Positions 1-7,671 are shown, counted from the first letter of the stretch. The stretch: DNA of 12,531 nucleotides from Chloroflexota bacterium (GCA_003520455.1 DOUV01000099.1:4791-17321); one strand, 5' to 3'. The notes: a model not told the origin generated them from the sequence alone. Made by a program: numbers and translations.

Positions 1-27
1 AGCGATTTCGCCAACAGTATCTTCATA

Positions 28-67
28 TTTCTGTAAAAGTGGCGCGTAGGCGCCACTTTTACAGAAA
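28..67. repeat. Perfect 18-bp inverted repeat (stem-loop) with a 4-nt loop
   Basis: The left arm TTTCTGTAAAAGTGGCGC (28-45) is exactly complementary to 50-67, with loop GTAG. No T-run follows on either strand, so it is not a standard intrinsic terminator, although it could still end transcripts of a gene cut off at the left edge. An open frame from the window edge stops inside the left arm (TAA at 34-36) and another stops in the loop (TAG at 47-49). The TGTAAAA...TTTTACA ends would also fit two abutting insertion-sequence ends, which is inference only. Confidence 0.75.
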
Positions 68-256
68 GTGAGTTACGCGATCATGGTGCTGTGGTGGGAA
101 CGAGTGTTTGGGTGACCCACCGGCGACGTTGCCCTTCCCAGCCCGTGCTCGTCGCGCAGGTACCGCGGGTCGTTCCGGCGGTCGAACCGGGAGTGTGCAG
201 AAGCAGAAAGGGTGGCGCACAGGCCTGTGGGATAGGGGAGGGAACGGAGGTACCAT

Positions 257-1288
257 ATGGAGTCCACGGTATTCGAGCGGATCCGGGGAGGTCTGCTGGA
301 GAAGCGCCAGAATCTCACGGACTGGCTGCGTGCAACACCAGCCCCCACGAGGCAGCTTCGTCTGGGGCCTGCCGATGAACGAGCTGTACGCGCCCACTTG
401 CACGTCCTCGATACGGCGTTAGAAAAGACCGCGAGTAAAACCTTAGGGCTGTGCCGGGTTTGTCACGACTACATCGAAACCGACTTGTTGGAGATGGATT
501 ACACGGCCTGTGTGTGTATCGATCACCTTTCGGTCGAAGAAGTACGCCAGTTGGAACGGGAACTGGAGCTCTCACAGGTCGTCCAAAGAGCGCTCCTGCC
601 GCACCGCGTGCCCACAATCCCGGGAGTAGACCTCGCTGTCTTCAGCCGGCCGGCACAGATCGTGGGGGGCGACTATTTCGACTTCGTTCAGTTCCGGGAT
701 GGGGCTCACGGACTCGCGATTGCCGATGTGGCGGGGCATGGTGTGGCCGCCAGCCTGCTCATGGCCAGTCTGCAGACAGCCCTGCGCACTCTGATTCCGG
801 CCAGTGACACCCCCTCCGACGTGGCATGGCAGGTGAACCGTTTCTTCTGCCACAACGTCCACTTTACGACCTTCGTCACCTTATTCCTCGCACGGCTTGA
901 TCATACAACAGGCACGCTCACCTACTGCAATGCCGGACACAACCCTCCGCTGATCGTGCGCCGGGCGGAAGGCGGAAGAAAGCCACTCGCCTGGCTCCGG
1001 CCCACCGGGCCCGCCATCGGCCTGGTCGAAGAATTTCAGATCACGGCCGAGACAAGCGCCCTGGGCCCCGGCGATACGCTGTTGCTCTACACGGACGGTG
1101 TCACCGAAGTTGTCAACCCGCACGAAGAAGAATTCGGCCTGGAACGACTGGCAATGCTCGTTGGCCACAACTCAGAGGCATCGGCGAAAGCGTTGGTTCG
1201 AGCCTTGCGGGGCGCACTCCAGGAATTCACCGACGGGGGACCACTCACGGATGACATGACGATCGTCGCATGCAAGATCGACCGGTGA
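257..1288 (+). CDS. SpoIIE/PP2C-family serine/threonine phosphatase with N-terminal DksA-like zinc finger
   Basis: This 343-residue cytoplasmic protein is probably an RsbU-type phosphatase, which dephosphorylates anti-anti-sigma (STAS) proteins in partner-switching control. The PP2C domain spans about 105-342. It shows GGDYFDF at 137-143 (metal ligand Asp139), ADVAGHG at 156-162 (Asp157), YTDGVTE at 278-284 (Asp280) and DDMT at 332-335. Residues 64-90 read as a DksA/TraR-type zinc knuckle: Cys66-x2-Cys69-x17-Cys87-x2-His90, with an extra Cys85. A short acidic coiled-coil-like linker (92-110) joins the two parts. The ATG follows GGAGG (246-250) by six bases. No kinase, STAS or sigma-factor gene lies nearby, so its partner is elsewhere. 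No signal peptide or membrane segment is seen. The phosphatase family is secure; the zinc-finger role and the target are inferred. Confidence 0.93.
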   Translation: MESTVFERIRGGLLEKRQNLTDWLRATPAPTRQLRLGPADERAVRAHLHVLDTALEKTASKTLGLCRVCHDYIETDLLEMDYTACVCIDHLSVEEVRQLERELELSQVVQRALLPHRVPTIPGVDLAVFSRPAQIVGGDYFDFVQFRDGAHGLAIADVAGHGVAASLLMASLQTALRTLIPASDTPSDVAWQVNRFFCHNVHFTTFVTLFLARLDHTTGTLTYCNAGHNPPLIVRRAEGGRKPLAWLRPTGPAIGLVEEFQITAETSALGPGDTLLLYTDGVTEVVNPHEEEFGLERLAMLVGHNSEASAKALVRALRGALQEFTDGGPLTDDMTIVACKIDR

Positions 1289-1344
1289 GGACAACAACGA
1301 CGCACGCGTCCTGACGGCGGAAAATTCAGACTGCTTCACCTCAC

Positions 1345-1371
1345 GGCTGCCGCCAATATCGAGCGGCAGCC
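1345..1371 (+). terminator. Candidate terminator hairpin after the phosphatase gene
   Basis: GGCTGCCGC (1345-1353) pairs perfectly with GCGGCAGCC (1363-1371) around a 9-nt loop. The T-rich stretch TGTCTTGTT follows. It starts 57 bases after the phosphatase stop. The T tract is interrupted, so termination is probable rather than certain. Confidence 0.5.
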
Positions 1372-1503
1372 TGTCTTGTTGCGCTTCGCACCGTTCTGGG
1401 AGGACGCTCGCGACGACTCACGAGCCCGGCATCCAAGCTCGATCTCTCCGGCGGCCAGGCACGAGCATTGAGCCGTTCACGCGGCGAACAGCACGCGCCG
1501 GCG

Positions 1504-1521
1504 CCGGCACTCCTGTGCCGG
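1504..1521. repeat. Small 7-bp hairpin between convergent genes
   Basis: CCGGCAC (1504-1510) and GTGCCGG (1515-1521) pair around the loop TCCT. It lies 51 bases past the stop of the minus-strand channel-like gene and could terminate it. No T-run follows, so the role is uncertain. I see nothing else in the 1289-1572 gap besides this and the hairpin at 1345-1371. Confidence 0.35.
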
Positions 1522-1572
1522 GGCAGTGCGTGATCGGCTCCAACGAGTTGTGGGGCGGATCTGGCCGAAAGG

Positions 1573-1950
1573 TTACTGGTTGCGTGTCCGCTCACCGTTC
1601 TGGTCGATGGAGTCCACCTCCAGGTGAAACCGATGCAGGAAGCGATGAACGAGTGGCGCAACCAACACGCCCACGGCGACGAGAAAGATGATTCCTGAGA
1701 ACAGCGCATAGCAGGATGCAAACAGCTTGCCCGCGGTGGTACGCACGGGGTCAACCGGTCCCATCCCCCCGAGGATCATCGCCGCATTCAAGAGTGCATC
1801 CAACCAAGGCAGTCCCTCAAAGGCATGGTACCCCCATATTCCAATGGCCAACGAGCCGGCAATAATCGCCAACGCCGCGGCCCCAAAGCGAGCCTGGCGC
1901 AGCAGGAAGGCGGTCCGGGGTAAAAGGGGCGCACGTTGCGGCTCGAACAT
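1573..1950 (-). CDS. Small two-transmembrane ion-channel-like membrane protein
   Basis: The product has 125 residues. Hydrophobic segments lie at about 22-43 and 74-100, with a short re-entrant-like helix between them (48-60), followed by Gly-Gly-Met-Gly-Pro at 61-65. This is the TM1-pore helix-TM2 layout of two-helix potassium channels. The normal TxGYG selectivity filter is absent, and Met-Gly-Pro occupies its place. The short C-terminal tail (101-125) is basic, then polar, and carries no RCK/TrkA nucleotide-binding domain. The ATG at 1950 has only a weak upstream purine stretch (AGGG). It lies 221 bases downstream of the acyl-CoA dehydrogenase on the same strand, so co-transcription is possible but not shown. 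Membrane location is well supported; ion transport is inferred from layout alone. Confidence 0.7.
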   Translation of the reverse strand: MFEPQRAPLLPRTAFLLRQARFGAAALAIIAGSLAIGIWGYHAFEGLPWLDALLNAAMILGGMGPVDPVRTTAGKLFASCYALFSGIIFLVAVGVLVAPLVHRFLHRFHLEVDSIDQNGERTRNQ

Positions 1951-2139
1951 TCGATATCCCTGACGAGATAGGCCGCGTTGCCAGTTCCTCCATCACCGCG
2001 CCAGCCGTTATTCGGCCGATACGGTCGACTCCGTCTCGGCGCGGCGTTTGGTGATCGTAATCCAACGCTGCCACGGCGGGCCTCACCGGAGTGGCCGACA
2101 GCCCGCTGCGCGCCGAAGCGGTTGCCACCTGAGGCGAAG

Positions 2140-2160
2140 GAGGCGCCGGGACTGCGCCTC
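2140..2160. terminator. Weak hairpin just past the acyl-CoA dehydrogenase stop
   Basis: GAGGCGC (2140-2146) pairs with GCGCCTC (2154-2160) around a 7-nt loop, 11 bases beyond the stop of the minus-strand dehydrogenase. The only clean T-run (ATTTTT, 2161-2166) follows on the plus strand, and the minus-strand side has only CTCCTT. It could act in either direction, weakly. Confidence 0.35.
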
Positions 2161-2171
2161 ATTTTTGGCCC

Positions 2172-3329
<1,158 letters not shown>

Positions 3330-3807
3330 CGGTGAACCTCCTTGTTCAACCAGCGCCCCATCTGCGGGTGGGGCCGCACCGAATGGGATTGTAGCGCCCG
3401 GTTTTGGAAAGGGCAACAGCAAAGGGCAGTTACAGGTTGAAGGTTCGTTGCGCCCGCCCGCAGAAGCAGGCCGGAGCGTTGCCGTCTCGCGAGTCCTGCT
3501 CGGCTCAGCGATGAGAAGGAGCACGACCACGAGCGCCAGTGCACGAAAGAGGCCCGACCTAAAGAAGGTAACCTGGTAGCTGAACAGATTGATAATCACA
3601 CCGCCCACCATGGCACCGAACCTGTCGCCTCGGAACCGGAGCCCACCGGCAGGCCCTCTCTCATTGCCGGGTATCAGTCGGTGGAGCTCGGGCATTGGGC
3701 GCTGCTGGAGCACATGGGGTTAGAGCCGTTGCCAGATCTCATCTGTGCCTGAGCGAGGGTGTAGGTGCGGTGCTGGACGAAATGGTGGCCATTCGCGCGA
3801 CCCGTAG
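3330..3807. other. Gene-free stretch between acyl-CoA dehydrogenase and HTH-MEDS regulator
   Basis: These 478 bases presumably hold the promoter region of the dehydrogenase. On the minus strand the dehydrogenase frame stays open, with a hydrophobic run at about 3530-3630, but no ribosome site supports a longer protein. On the plus strand an open frame ends at TGA 3750-3752. Its last residues look protein-like (GYQSVELGHWALLEHMGL), but it lacks a plausible start and I do not recognise it. It may be the decayed tail of a lost gene. Confidence 0.45.
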
Positions 3808-4557
3808 TCACGCAACTAGTCGCATCAGCATCGGATTCTGTTCGGTCAAGAGCAATATGCCGTGGTGATGAGCCGCGAGATTGAGCAGATGCGATGTGCC
3901 TTCAGCCACGGCCGGGGTTGTGACACAGGGGCAGAGCACGATGCCCCGCAACTGACACAGGACATAGTGCAACCGGGACTCGTAATCGAAGAATGAATCC
4001 CAGTTGTCTTGCCACTGGTCGAGCAAATGGGACCCCGACGCCCAGAAGGTATCGCCCCTCCAGAAGTCCGCTTGTAGTGTCCACAAGTCGAGAACGCCCT
4101 GGGCGCCTCCGCTGCGGTAGGCGGCCCAAAAGTCGCGCACCGCAAGCTTTCCTTGTGCTTCGAGAGATTCAACGGGGAGGCCGGCCTCGACGTAGTGTTG
4201 GCGCACGTCGTCAGGATGCTGCCACCAGCACCCTTTGAATATGGGCAGGCGCCATTCCACCGCCACCCGGAAGAACTCCACTTCAATCTCATAGACTTTC
4301 GTCGGGTCAGTGAGCATGACCAGGAGATGTTCAGGCGCGGTGAGCCTTCGCCGGAAGATTACTTTCAGTGAGGTCGAACCATGGCCACCATTCTTGTGCG
4401 CGGTCAGAAAGGCCTCCAAATCGCGCTGGTCAATCCGCCAATCCCGTCCCACCTTGATGCCGGCTAATTTGCCCTCCCGGCACCAGCGATAGACGGTGTT
4501 TGGGTCCACTTGCAGATAGGAAGCGACGTCTTTCGTGGTCAGCAGTCGGTTTAGCAT
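3808..4557 (-). CDS. HTH (excisionase/MerR-type) regulator with MEDS-like sensory domain
   Basis: The product has 249 residues. Residues 4-52 form a helix-turn-helix of the excisionase/BldC type: LLTTKDVASYLQV, then the recognition-helix region TVYRWCREGK, then the wing GIKVGRDWRI. Residues 65-235 resemble MEDS, the sensory domain named for methanogens, methylotrophs and DcmR: SLEAQGKLAV at 131-140, a Trp-rich segment at 159-189, then DYESRL at 191-196 and GIVLCPC at 205-211. DcmR has the same two-part layout and represses dichloromethane dehalogenase. The likely role is a C1-responsive repressor or activator of the divergent methyltransferase cluster at 5717. The ATG at 4557 was chosen because the HTH begins there and AGAGGG (4561-4566) precedes it. 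The frame upstream is a transposase remnant. HTH is certain; MEDS is recognised by pattern and needs a profile search. Confidence 0.8.
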   Translation of the reverse strand: MLNRLLTTKDVASYLQVDPNTVYRWCREGKLAGIKVGRDWRIDQRDLEAFLTAHKNGGHGSTSLKVIFRRRLTAPEHLLVMLTDPTKVYEIEVEFFRVAVEWRLPIFKGCWWQHPDDVRQHYVEAGLPVESLEAQGKLAVRDFWAAYRSGGAQGVLDLWTLQADFWRGDTFWASGSHLLDQWQDNWDSFFDYESRLHYVLCQLRGIVLCPCVTTPAVAEGTSHLLNLAAHHHGILLLTEQNPMLMRLVA

Positions 4558-4576
4558 ATTCCCTCTGGGTGGTACG

Positions 4577-4797
4577 AAAACCACGGTCACCCAGCAGGAT
4601 GATCGTGGCGTCTGGTGGACGGGGGTCCGCACCTGTTCCAACAAGGCTGGGAAGTCCGCGAAGGCCAGCAGCACACTGCTGCGATTGCAGCCCTGCCAGA
4701 CCAGCGGGACGGCGTGGCCGCAGGAGATGACCGCCACCCGGCCGAGCACCAGCGGTCCCGCCAGATTCGTCATATCGATCGCGCGATAGATTGTGTG
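4577..4797 (-). pseudogene. Frameshifted fragment of an IS4-type (DDE) transposase
   Basis: Read on the minus strand, 4797-4624 encodes YRAIDMTNLAGPLVLGRV and then GHAVPLVWQ, SSVLLAFADF and LLEQVRT. The protein then continues in a different frame at 4627-4577 with PPDATIILLGDRGF. Joined, this is the core of IS4-family transposases: the first catalytic Asp in AIDMT, the GRAxPLxWQ stretch, SSxxxFAxYxxLL, and the second Asp in LLADRGF. The N-terminus, the catalytic Glu region and everything after GDRGF are missing. The frame changes near 4625. It is therefore a dead, truncated copy abutting the regulator, whose start lies 19 bases downstream. It explains the spurious 107-codon upstream extension of the regulator frame. 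Confidence 0.75.
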
Positions 4798-4839
4798 ACC
4801 GCCCTGCCGGCCAAGGCCACACGGATCAGCCTCTCGCAA

Positions 4840-4873
4840 TGTATGTATGGTACTGTATGGAGTTGTATGTTGA
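4840..4873. promoter_or_regulatory. TGTATG direct repeats at exact 10-bp spacing (candidate operator)
   Basis: TGTATG occurs at 4844, 4854 and 4864, exactly one helical turn apart, with a further overlapping copy at 4840. On the minus strand this reads CATACA. The array lies 287 bases upstream of the HTH-MEDS gene start and faces the divergent methyltransferase cluster. Excisionase/BldC-type HTH proteins are known to bind head-to-tail direct repeats with about 10-bp periodicity, so this is a plausible site for the neighbouring regulator. It could also be a flank of the dead transposon. Confidence 0.45.
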
Positions 4874-4950
4874 CACATGACAAAAGAAGGGCGTTTAATA
4901 GGACAGAAGTAACAACTTCCCGGGTGGACTTAACCCATCGTTCGTTGGCC

Positions 4951-4971
4951 CCTGGTTCTTGACGAACCAGG
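4951..4971. repeat. Perfect 8-bp hairpin
   Basis: CCTGGTTC (4951-4958) pairs with GAACCAGG (4964-4971) around TTGAC. No T-run follows on either strand, so a terminator is unlikely. It may be an operator, an RNA structure, or part of a degraded mobile element. Confidence 0.45.
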
Positions 4972-5120
4972 AGAAGGAGGAAGCTATCGCGTCAAATGCA
5001 CCCGCCTGTGCGCGAGCTGTGAGAGATCGCCGAAGTCTGCGGTCCAAGAGGACAGTCTGCGTTGAGAAAGACGGGTAGTCTCCCGCTTGGGTTGTTGATG
5101 GACTTCGCCGCACGCGTAGT

Positions 5121-5647
5121 ATGTCATTCCGAGGCGCGACCCGTGCTTGCGTTCTGCAAGCCCTGGGCCTGTCGGAGGCAGGGCAAGTGAGCGCCTTGAG
5201 GAAATCCCTCCAAATCACCCGGTTTCAGGGACTCCTCTCTCGCCACGCCTCCCCTGAGCCAGGTCGAAGAGTTCGCTCCCAAGAAACTCGTTTTATGTTG
5301 GGTTTCCGTGGTCCACGGTTCGCGTATTAGTGGGAGGTTGATGGAATATCGACGGACAATTTACCCTTCGATAATATCGCTGCAGTCTCAAAATTGCCTT
5401 CGCCACTTTGGGAACTAAGGCTTTGAGCAAGCGAAAGTAGAGCATGCAGGTAGGGGGACTGATGCTGGTGGGCTCGCGCTTGCTCCTTTGCCCCATCAAG
5501 CGGCGAAAGCAATTGTTGGACAGGTCGCTGAAAATCGAAGGTGATTCAGCCACTCAAATTTATTCAACCCCCTGGAAATGCGGGAACCATGGGCCTGTGC
5601 TTACAGATTTGGCGTGGTAAGCAGCATGGGTTACTTCGGAATGACAT
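5121..5647. repeat. 527-bp segment bounded by perfect 12-bp inverted repeats (MITE-like or paired dispersed repeats)
   Basis: ATGTCATTCCGA at 5121-5132 is the exact reverse complement of TCGGAATGACAT at 5636-5647. The left end continues into a folded unit: AGGCGC (5132-5137) pairs with GCGCCT (5191-5196), followed by TGAGGAAATC. This GTCATTCCGAG...GAGGAATC style is typical of dispersed intergenic repeats in many bacterial genomes. Either this is one non-autonomous element with terminal repeats, or two copies of a dispersed repeat that happen to face each other. No target-site duplication is visible at the edges. Confidence 0.5.
5306..5318. promoter_or_regulatory. 13-bp palindrome, possible operator
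   Basis: CCGTGG and CCACGG flank a single T, giving a perfect odd-length palindrome. It is 399 bases upstream of the corrinoid-protein start, inside the inverted-repeat segment. It could be a dimeric repressor site or a chance palindrome; nothing else supports it. Confidence 0.25.
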
Positions 5648-5716
5648 GTCTGGTGCCGCCGATATCATCAACACTTGTCAAGAAGACTACCGAAACACGG
5701 CACGGGAGGCCGGATT

Positions 5717-6448
5717 ATGAGTAAAGAAGAGTTGTTTCCAAAACTGAGCGATGCGGTGCTTGCTGGCGACGAGGAGACCGTCTTGTCGCTATGCCAGCAA
5801 GCCGTGTCGGCTGGCTTTGCGCCGATGAGCATCATCACAGATGGGATGGCGCCCGGCGCGCGAGCCGCCGGCGACAAGTTCAGCCAGGGGAAGTATTTCC
5901 TGCCGCAGCTGATCATGGCGGGCGAAGCGATGAAGGCCGGGCTGGAAGTACTCCTGCCGCTGATCACGGCCGAGGCCAGGCAGGGGGCCGCCGGCCGGGT
6001 GGTCATCGGAAGTGTCGAGGGCGATGTGCATGACGTCGGCAAGAACATCGTGGCTGCCATGTTGACCGCTGGTGGCTTTGACGTAGTGGACCTGGGCGTG
6101 GACGTATCGGCGGCCGCCTTTGTGGACGCCGTCCGGAAAGAGTCGCCCGACATCCTGGGGATGGGATCCTACATGTCCACCACCCGTCCCCAGATGCAAG
6201 TGGTTATCGAAGCCCTGAAAGAGGCCAGCCTGCGGGACAGGGTGCGAGTCATGATCGGCGGCATCGCCGCGACGGAGACCTACGCCCGCGAGATTGGCGC
6301 CGATGGCTTTGCCGCCGACGCTCCGGATGCGGTGAGACTGGCCGAGCAACTTGCCGAGGGCGTTGCCGCCGCGCCGACGCTAGAGGCAGGAGCTTCTCCC
6401 TGGCGAGGATTTACCTTGCAGCAGGAGCAACAGTTAGGAGGTGCTTAA
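5717..6448 (+). CDS. Corrinoid (B12-binding) protein of a methyltransferase system, MtaC/MtbC-like
   Basis: This 243-residue cytoplasmic protein carries the cobalamin that shuttles a methyl group between two methyltransferases. Residues 1-88 are the helical cap domain typical of B12-binding methyltransferases. Residues 93-215 are the Rossmann-like B12 domain. The cobalt ligand is His105 in GDVHDVG (Asp103-x-His105-x2-Gly108). The second motif, usually SxL, reads Ser151-Tyr-Met153, and the third is MIGG (179-182). A short extra tail (about 216-243) extends beyond the usual end. The start at 5717 is preceded by GGGAGG (5704-5709) at seven bases; a longer reading from 5675 lacks such a site. The stop TAA directly abuts the ATG of the next gene, so the two are tightly coupled. 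The immediate UroD neighbour is its expected partner. Confidence 0.95.
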   Translation: MSKEELFPKLSDAVLAGDEETVLSLCQQAVSAGFAPMSIITDGMAPGARAAGDKFSQGKYFLPQLIMAGEAMKAGLEVLLPLITAEARQGAAGRVVIGSVEGDVHDVGKNIVAAMLTAGGFDVVDLGVDVSAAAFVDAVRKESPDILGMGSYMSTTRPQMQVVIEALKEASLRDRVRVMIGGIAATETYAREIGADGFAADAPDAVRLAEQLAEGVAAAPTLEAGASPWRGFTLQQEQQLGGA

Positions 6449-7618
6449 ATGTCTGCCAACGGCAGTATGAAGAAGATGGTTCAAGATATGTGTGCTAAAC
6501 GGGACCGCGGAGAGAGGCTCCTGCCCATCGAGAGAATCGTGCTCACAGTGGCCCACGAAACCCAGGACCGCATTCCGGTTGGCTTCCTGTTTACCGAGTG
6601 GGTGGTCAACCGCTATGGCTATACGTGCAGCGAGGCAGCCGCCGACCCGGAGAAACACTCCGACGCCATCGTCAAGTTCTTCGACGAGTTTGACTACGAC
6701 ACGCTCTTCCCGGGCATCGAAACGACGGTGGTGGAGGCGGAAATCCTGGGCTGCAAATTGAAGAGACCGGTGGACTCCAATCCTCAGATTGTGGAGCACG
6801 CTATCAAGAGTGAAGCCGACGTGGAGCGGCTGGAAGAGTTGGTAACGGCCGACAACTTGTTGGAGCGAGGTCGCATGCCGGTCCGCCTGGAGTTGTTTCG
6901 GCAGCTACTGAAGAAGACCGAGGGGCGCTACGCGATCATCGCCACTCCCATGCAACCCTTCCCCGTGGCCGTCCAGCTGCTGGGTGTGCGCCTGATGTCC
7001 AGGTGGCTGATGACCAGGCCCTTGCTGGTGCACAGGGTCGTGGAGGCCTGCACCCAAGCCTGCATTCGGTTTGCCAATGCCTTCAAAGATGTAGGGACCC
7101 ACGGCATCACCAGCATCGCGGCCTGGAACAGCGTCCCCTACTTCAGCCCGGAGCAGCTCTGGGAATTCGACACGCCCTATCTGGCGCGCATGATCCAGAG
7201 CGTGGCCCCGCTCCCCTTCATCCACTACTACTGGGGTCTGCGGCTGCTCGGCGACCAGTGGGAGCGGTTCCTGGTGCACCAAATGGCCACGGGGACCTTC
7301 CTGATGACCAATCTGGCCCCTGACGCGGATGAAGGCCCCTCGCAAGACCTGAAGCGTTTCCGCGAACTCGCGCAGAGCTATCACAAGTCCTACGTCGTAG
7401 GCATGGATGCCGCGCTCATGTCTGATGGAACACCGGAGGCCATCCGCAACCGGGTCAGAGAGTACATCGGGAAGCTGTATCCCTGCGACAAGGGTTGTAT
7501 GGTGGTGCCCAATGCGATCCCGGCCGACTCGCCCGTGGAGAACGTACGCGCCTTCATTGACGCCATCAACGAGTTTGGCACATTCCCGCTCGACAAGGCC
7601 CGGCTCGGCGTGAATTGA
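6449..7618 (+). CDS. UroD-fold corrinoid methyltransferase with altered zinc motif (His-Tyr-Tyr)
   Basis: This 389-residue protein belongs to the uroporphyrinogen decarboxylase superfamily branch of cobalamin methyltransferases (MtaA, MtbA, CmuA), not haem synthesis, as its corrinoid partner immediately upstream shows. Family features are the C-terminal SPVENVRAFIDAIN (361-374) and Cys350 in a KGC context, matching the last zinc ligand. The motif normally reading HxCGK is FIHYYWG here, so His259 is kept but the expected Cys is Tyr261. Zinc binding is therefore changed or lost, and Cys346 might compensate. AGGAGG (6436-6441) precedes the ATG by seven bases, inside the end of the corrinoid gene. 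It may be the substrate-demethylating enzyme, because position next to the corrinoid gene and sequence divergence favour that role. The substrate cannot be told from sequence. Confidence 0.9.
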   Translation: MSANGSMKKMVQDMCAKRDRGERLLPIERIVLTVAHETQDRIPVGFLFTEWVVNRYGYTCSEAAADPEKHSDAIVKFFDEFDYDTLFPGIETTVVEAEILGCKLKRPVDSNPQIVEHAIKSEADVERLEELVTADNLLERGRMPVRLELFRQLLKKTEGRYAIIATPMQPFPVAVQLLGVRLMSRWLMTRPLLVHRVVEACTQACIRFANAFKDVGTHGITSIAAWNSVPYFSPEQLWEFDTPYLARMIQSVAPLPFIHYYWGLRLLGDQWERFLVHQMATGTFLMTNLAPDADEGPSQDLKRFRELAQSYHKSYVVGMDAALMSDGTPEAIRNRVREYIGKLYPCDKGCMVVPNAIPADSPVENVRAFIDAINEFGTFPLDKARLGVN

Positions 7619-7635
7619 TCCCCCTGCTATCCGGT

Positions 7636-7671
7636 CCTGTGGGCGGGGAAGCAGCCTCCTCCGCCCACAGG
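7636..7671 (+). promoter_or_regulatory. 11-bp hairpin inside the cluster (attenuation or mRNA processing)
   Basis: CCTGTGGGCGG (7636-7646) pairs perfectly with CCGCCCACAGG (7661-7671) around a 14-nt loop, 17 bases after the UroD stop. No T-run follows, so it is more likely to stabilise or partly attenuate the transcript than to terminate it. A smaller hairpin, TCAGGC/GCCTGA, lies at 7733-7750. This 186-base gap splits the cluster into a two-gene and a four-gene part. Confidence 0.5.

Larger units (their letters stand above)
4879..5716. other. Long intergenic region upstream of the methyl-transfer cluster
   Basis: These 838 bases contain no convincing gene. Short open frames are present on both strands, but none has a ribosome site or a recognisable product. 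The region holds the 4951-4971 hairpin, the 5121-5647 inverted-repeat segment and the 5306-5318 palindrome. Its middle (about 5290-5580) is visibly richer in A and T than its neighbours. The promoter of the cluster should lie near its right end, but I could not find a clear -35/-10 pair. Confidence 0.6.

Noticed and set aside
3330..3713. 128-codon N-terminal extension of the acyl-CoA dehydrogenase frame with a hydrophobic run
   Set aside because: A strong ribosome site (AAGGAGG) and the family-typical N-terminus place the start at 3329. The extension looks like open noncoding GC-rich sequence.
4895..5218. 107-codon minus-strand open frame
   Set aside because: It runs through the hairpin and the left dispersed-repeat end, and its translation has the look of repeat DNA rather than a protein.
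5369..5379. Palindrome CGATAATATCG as an operator
   Set aside because: Too short to stand out in an AT-richer stretch and not near a recognisable promoter.
5293..5553. 86-codon minus-strand open frame in the intergenic region
   Set aside because: No ribosome site, no recognisable motif, and it lies inside the inverted-repeat segment. Overlapping frames are equally open.
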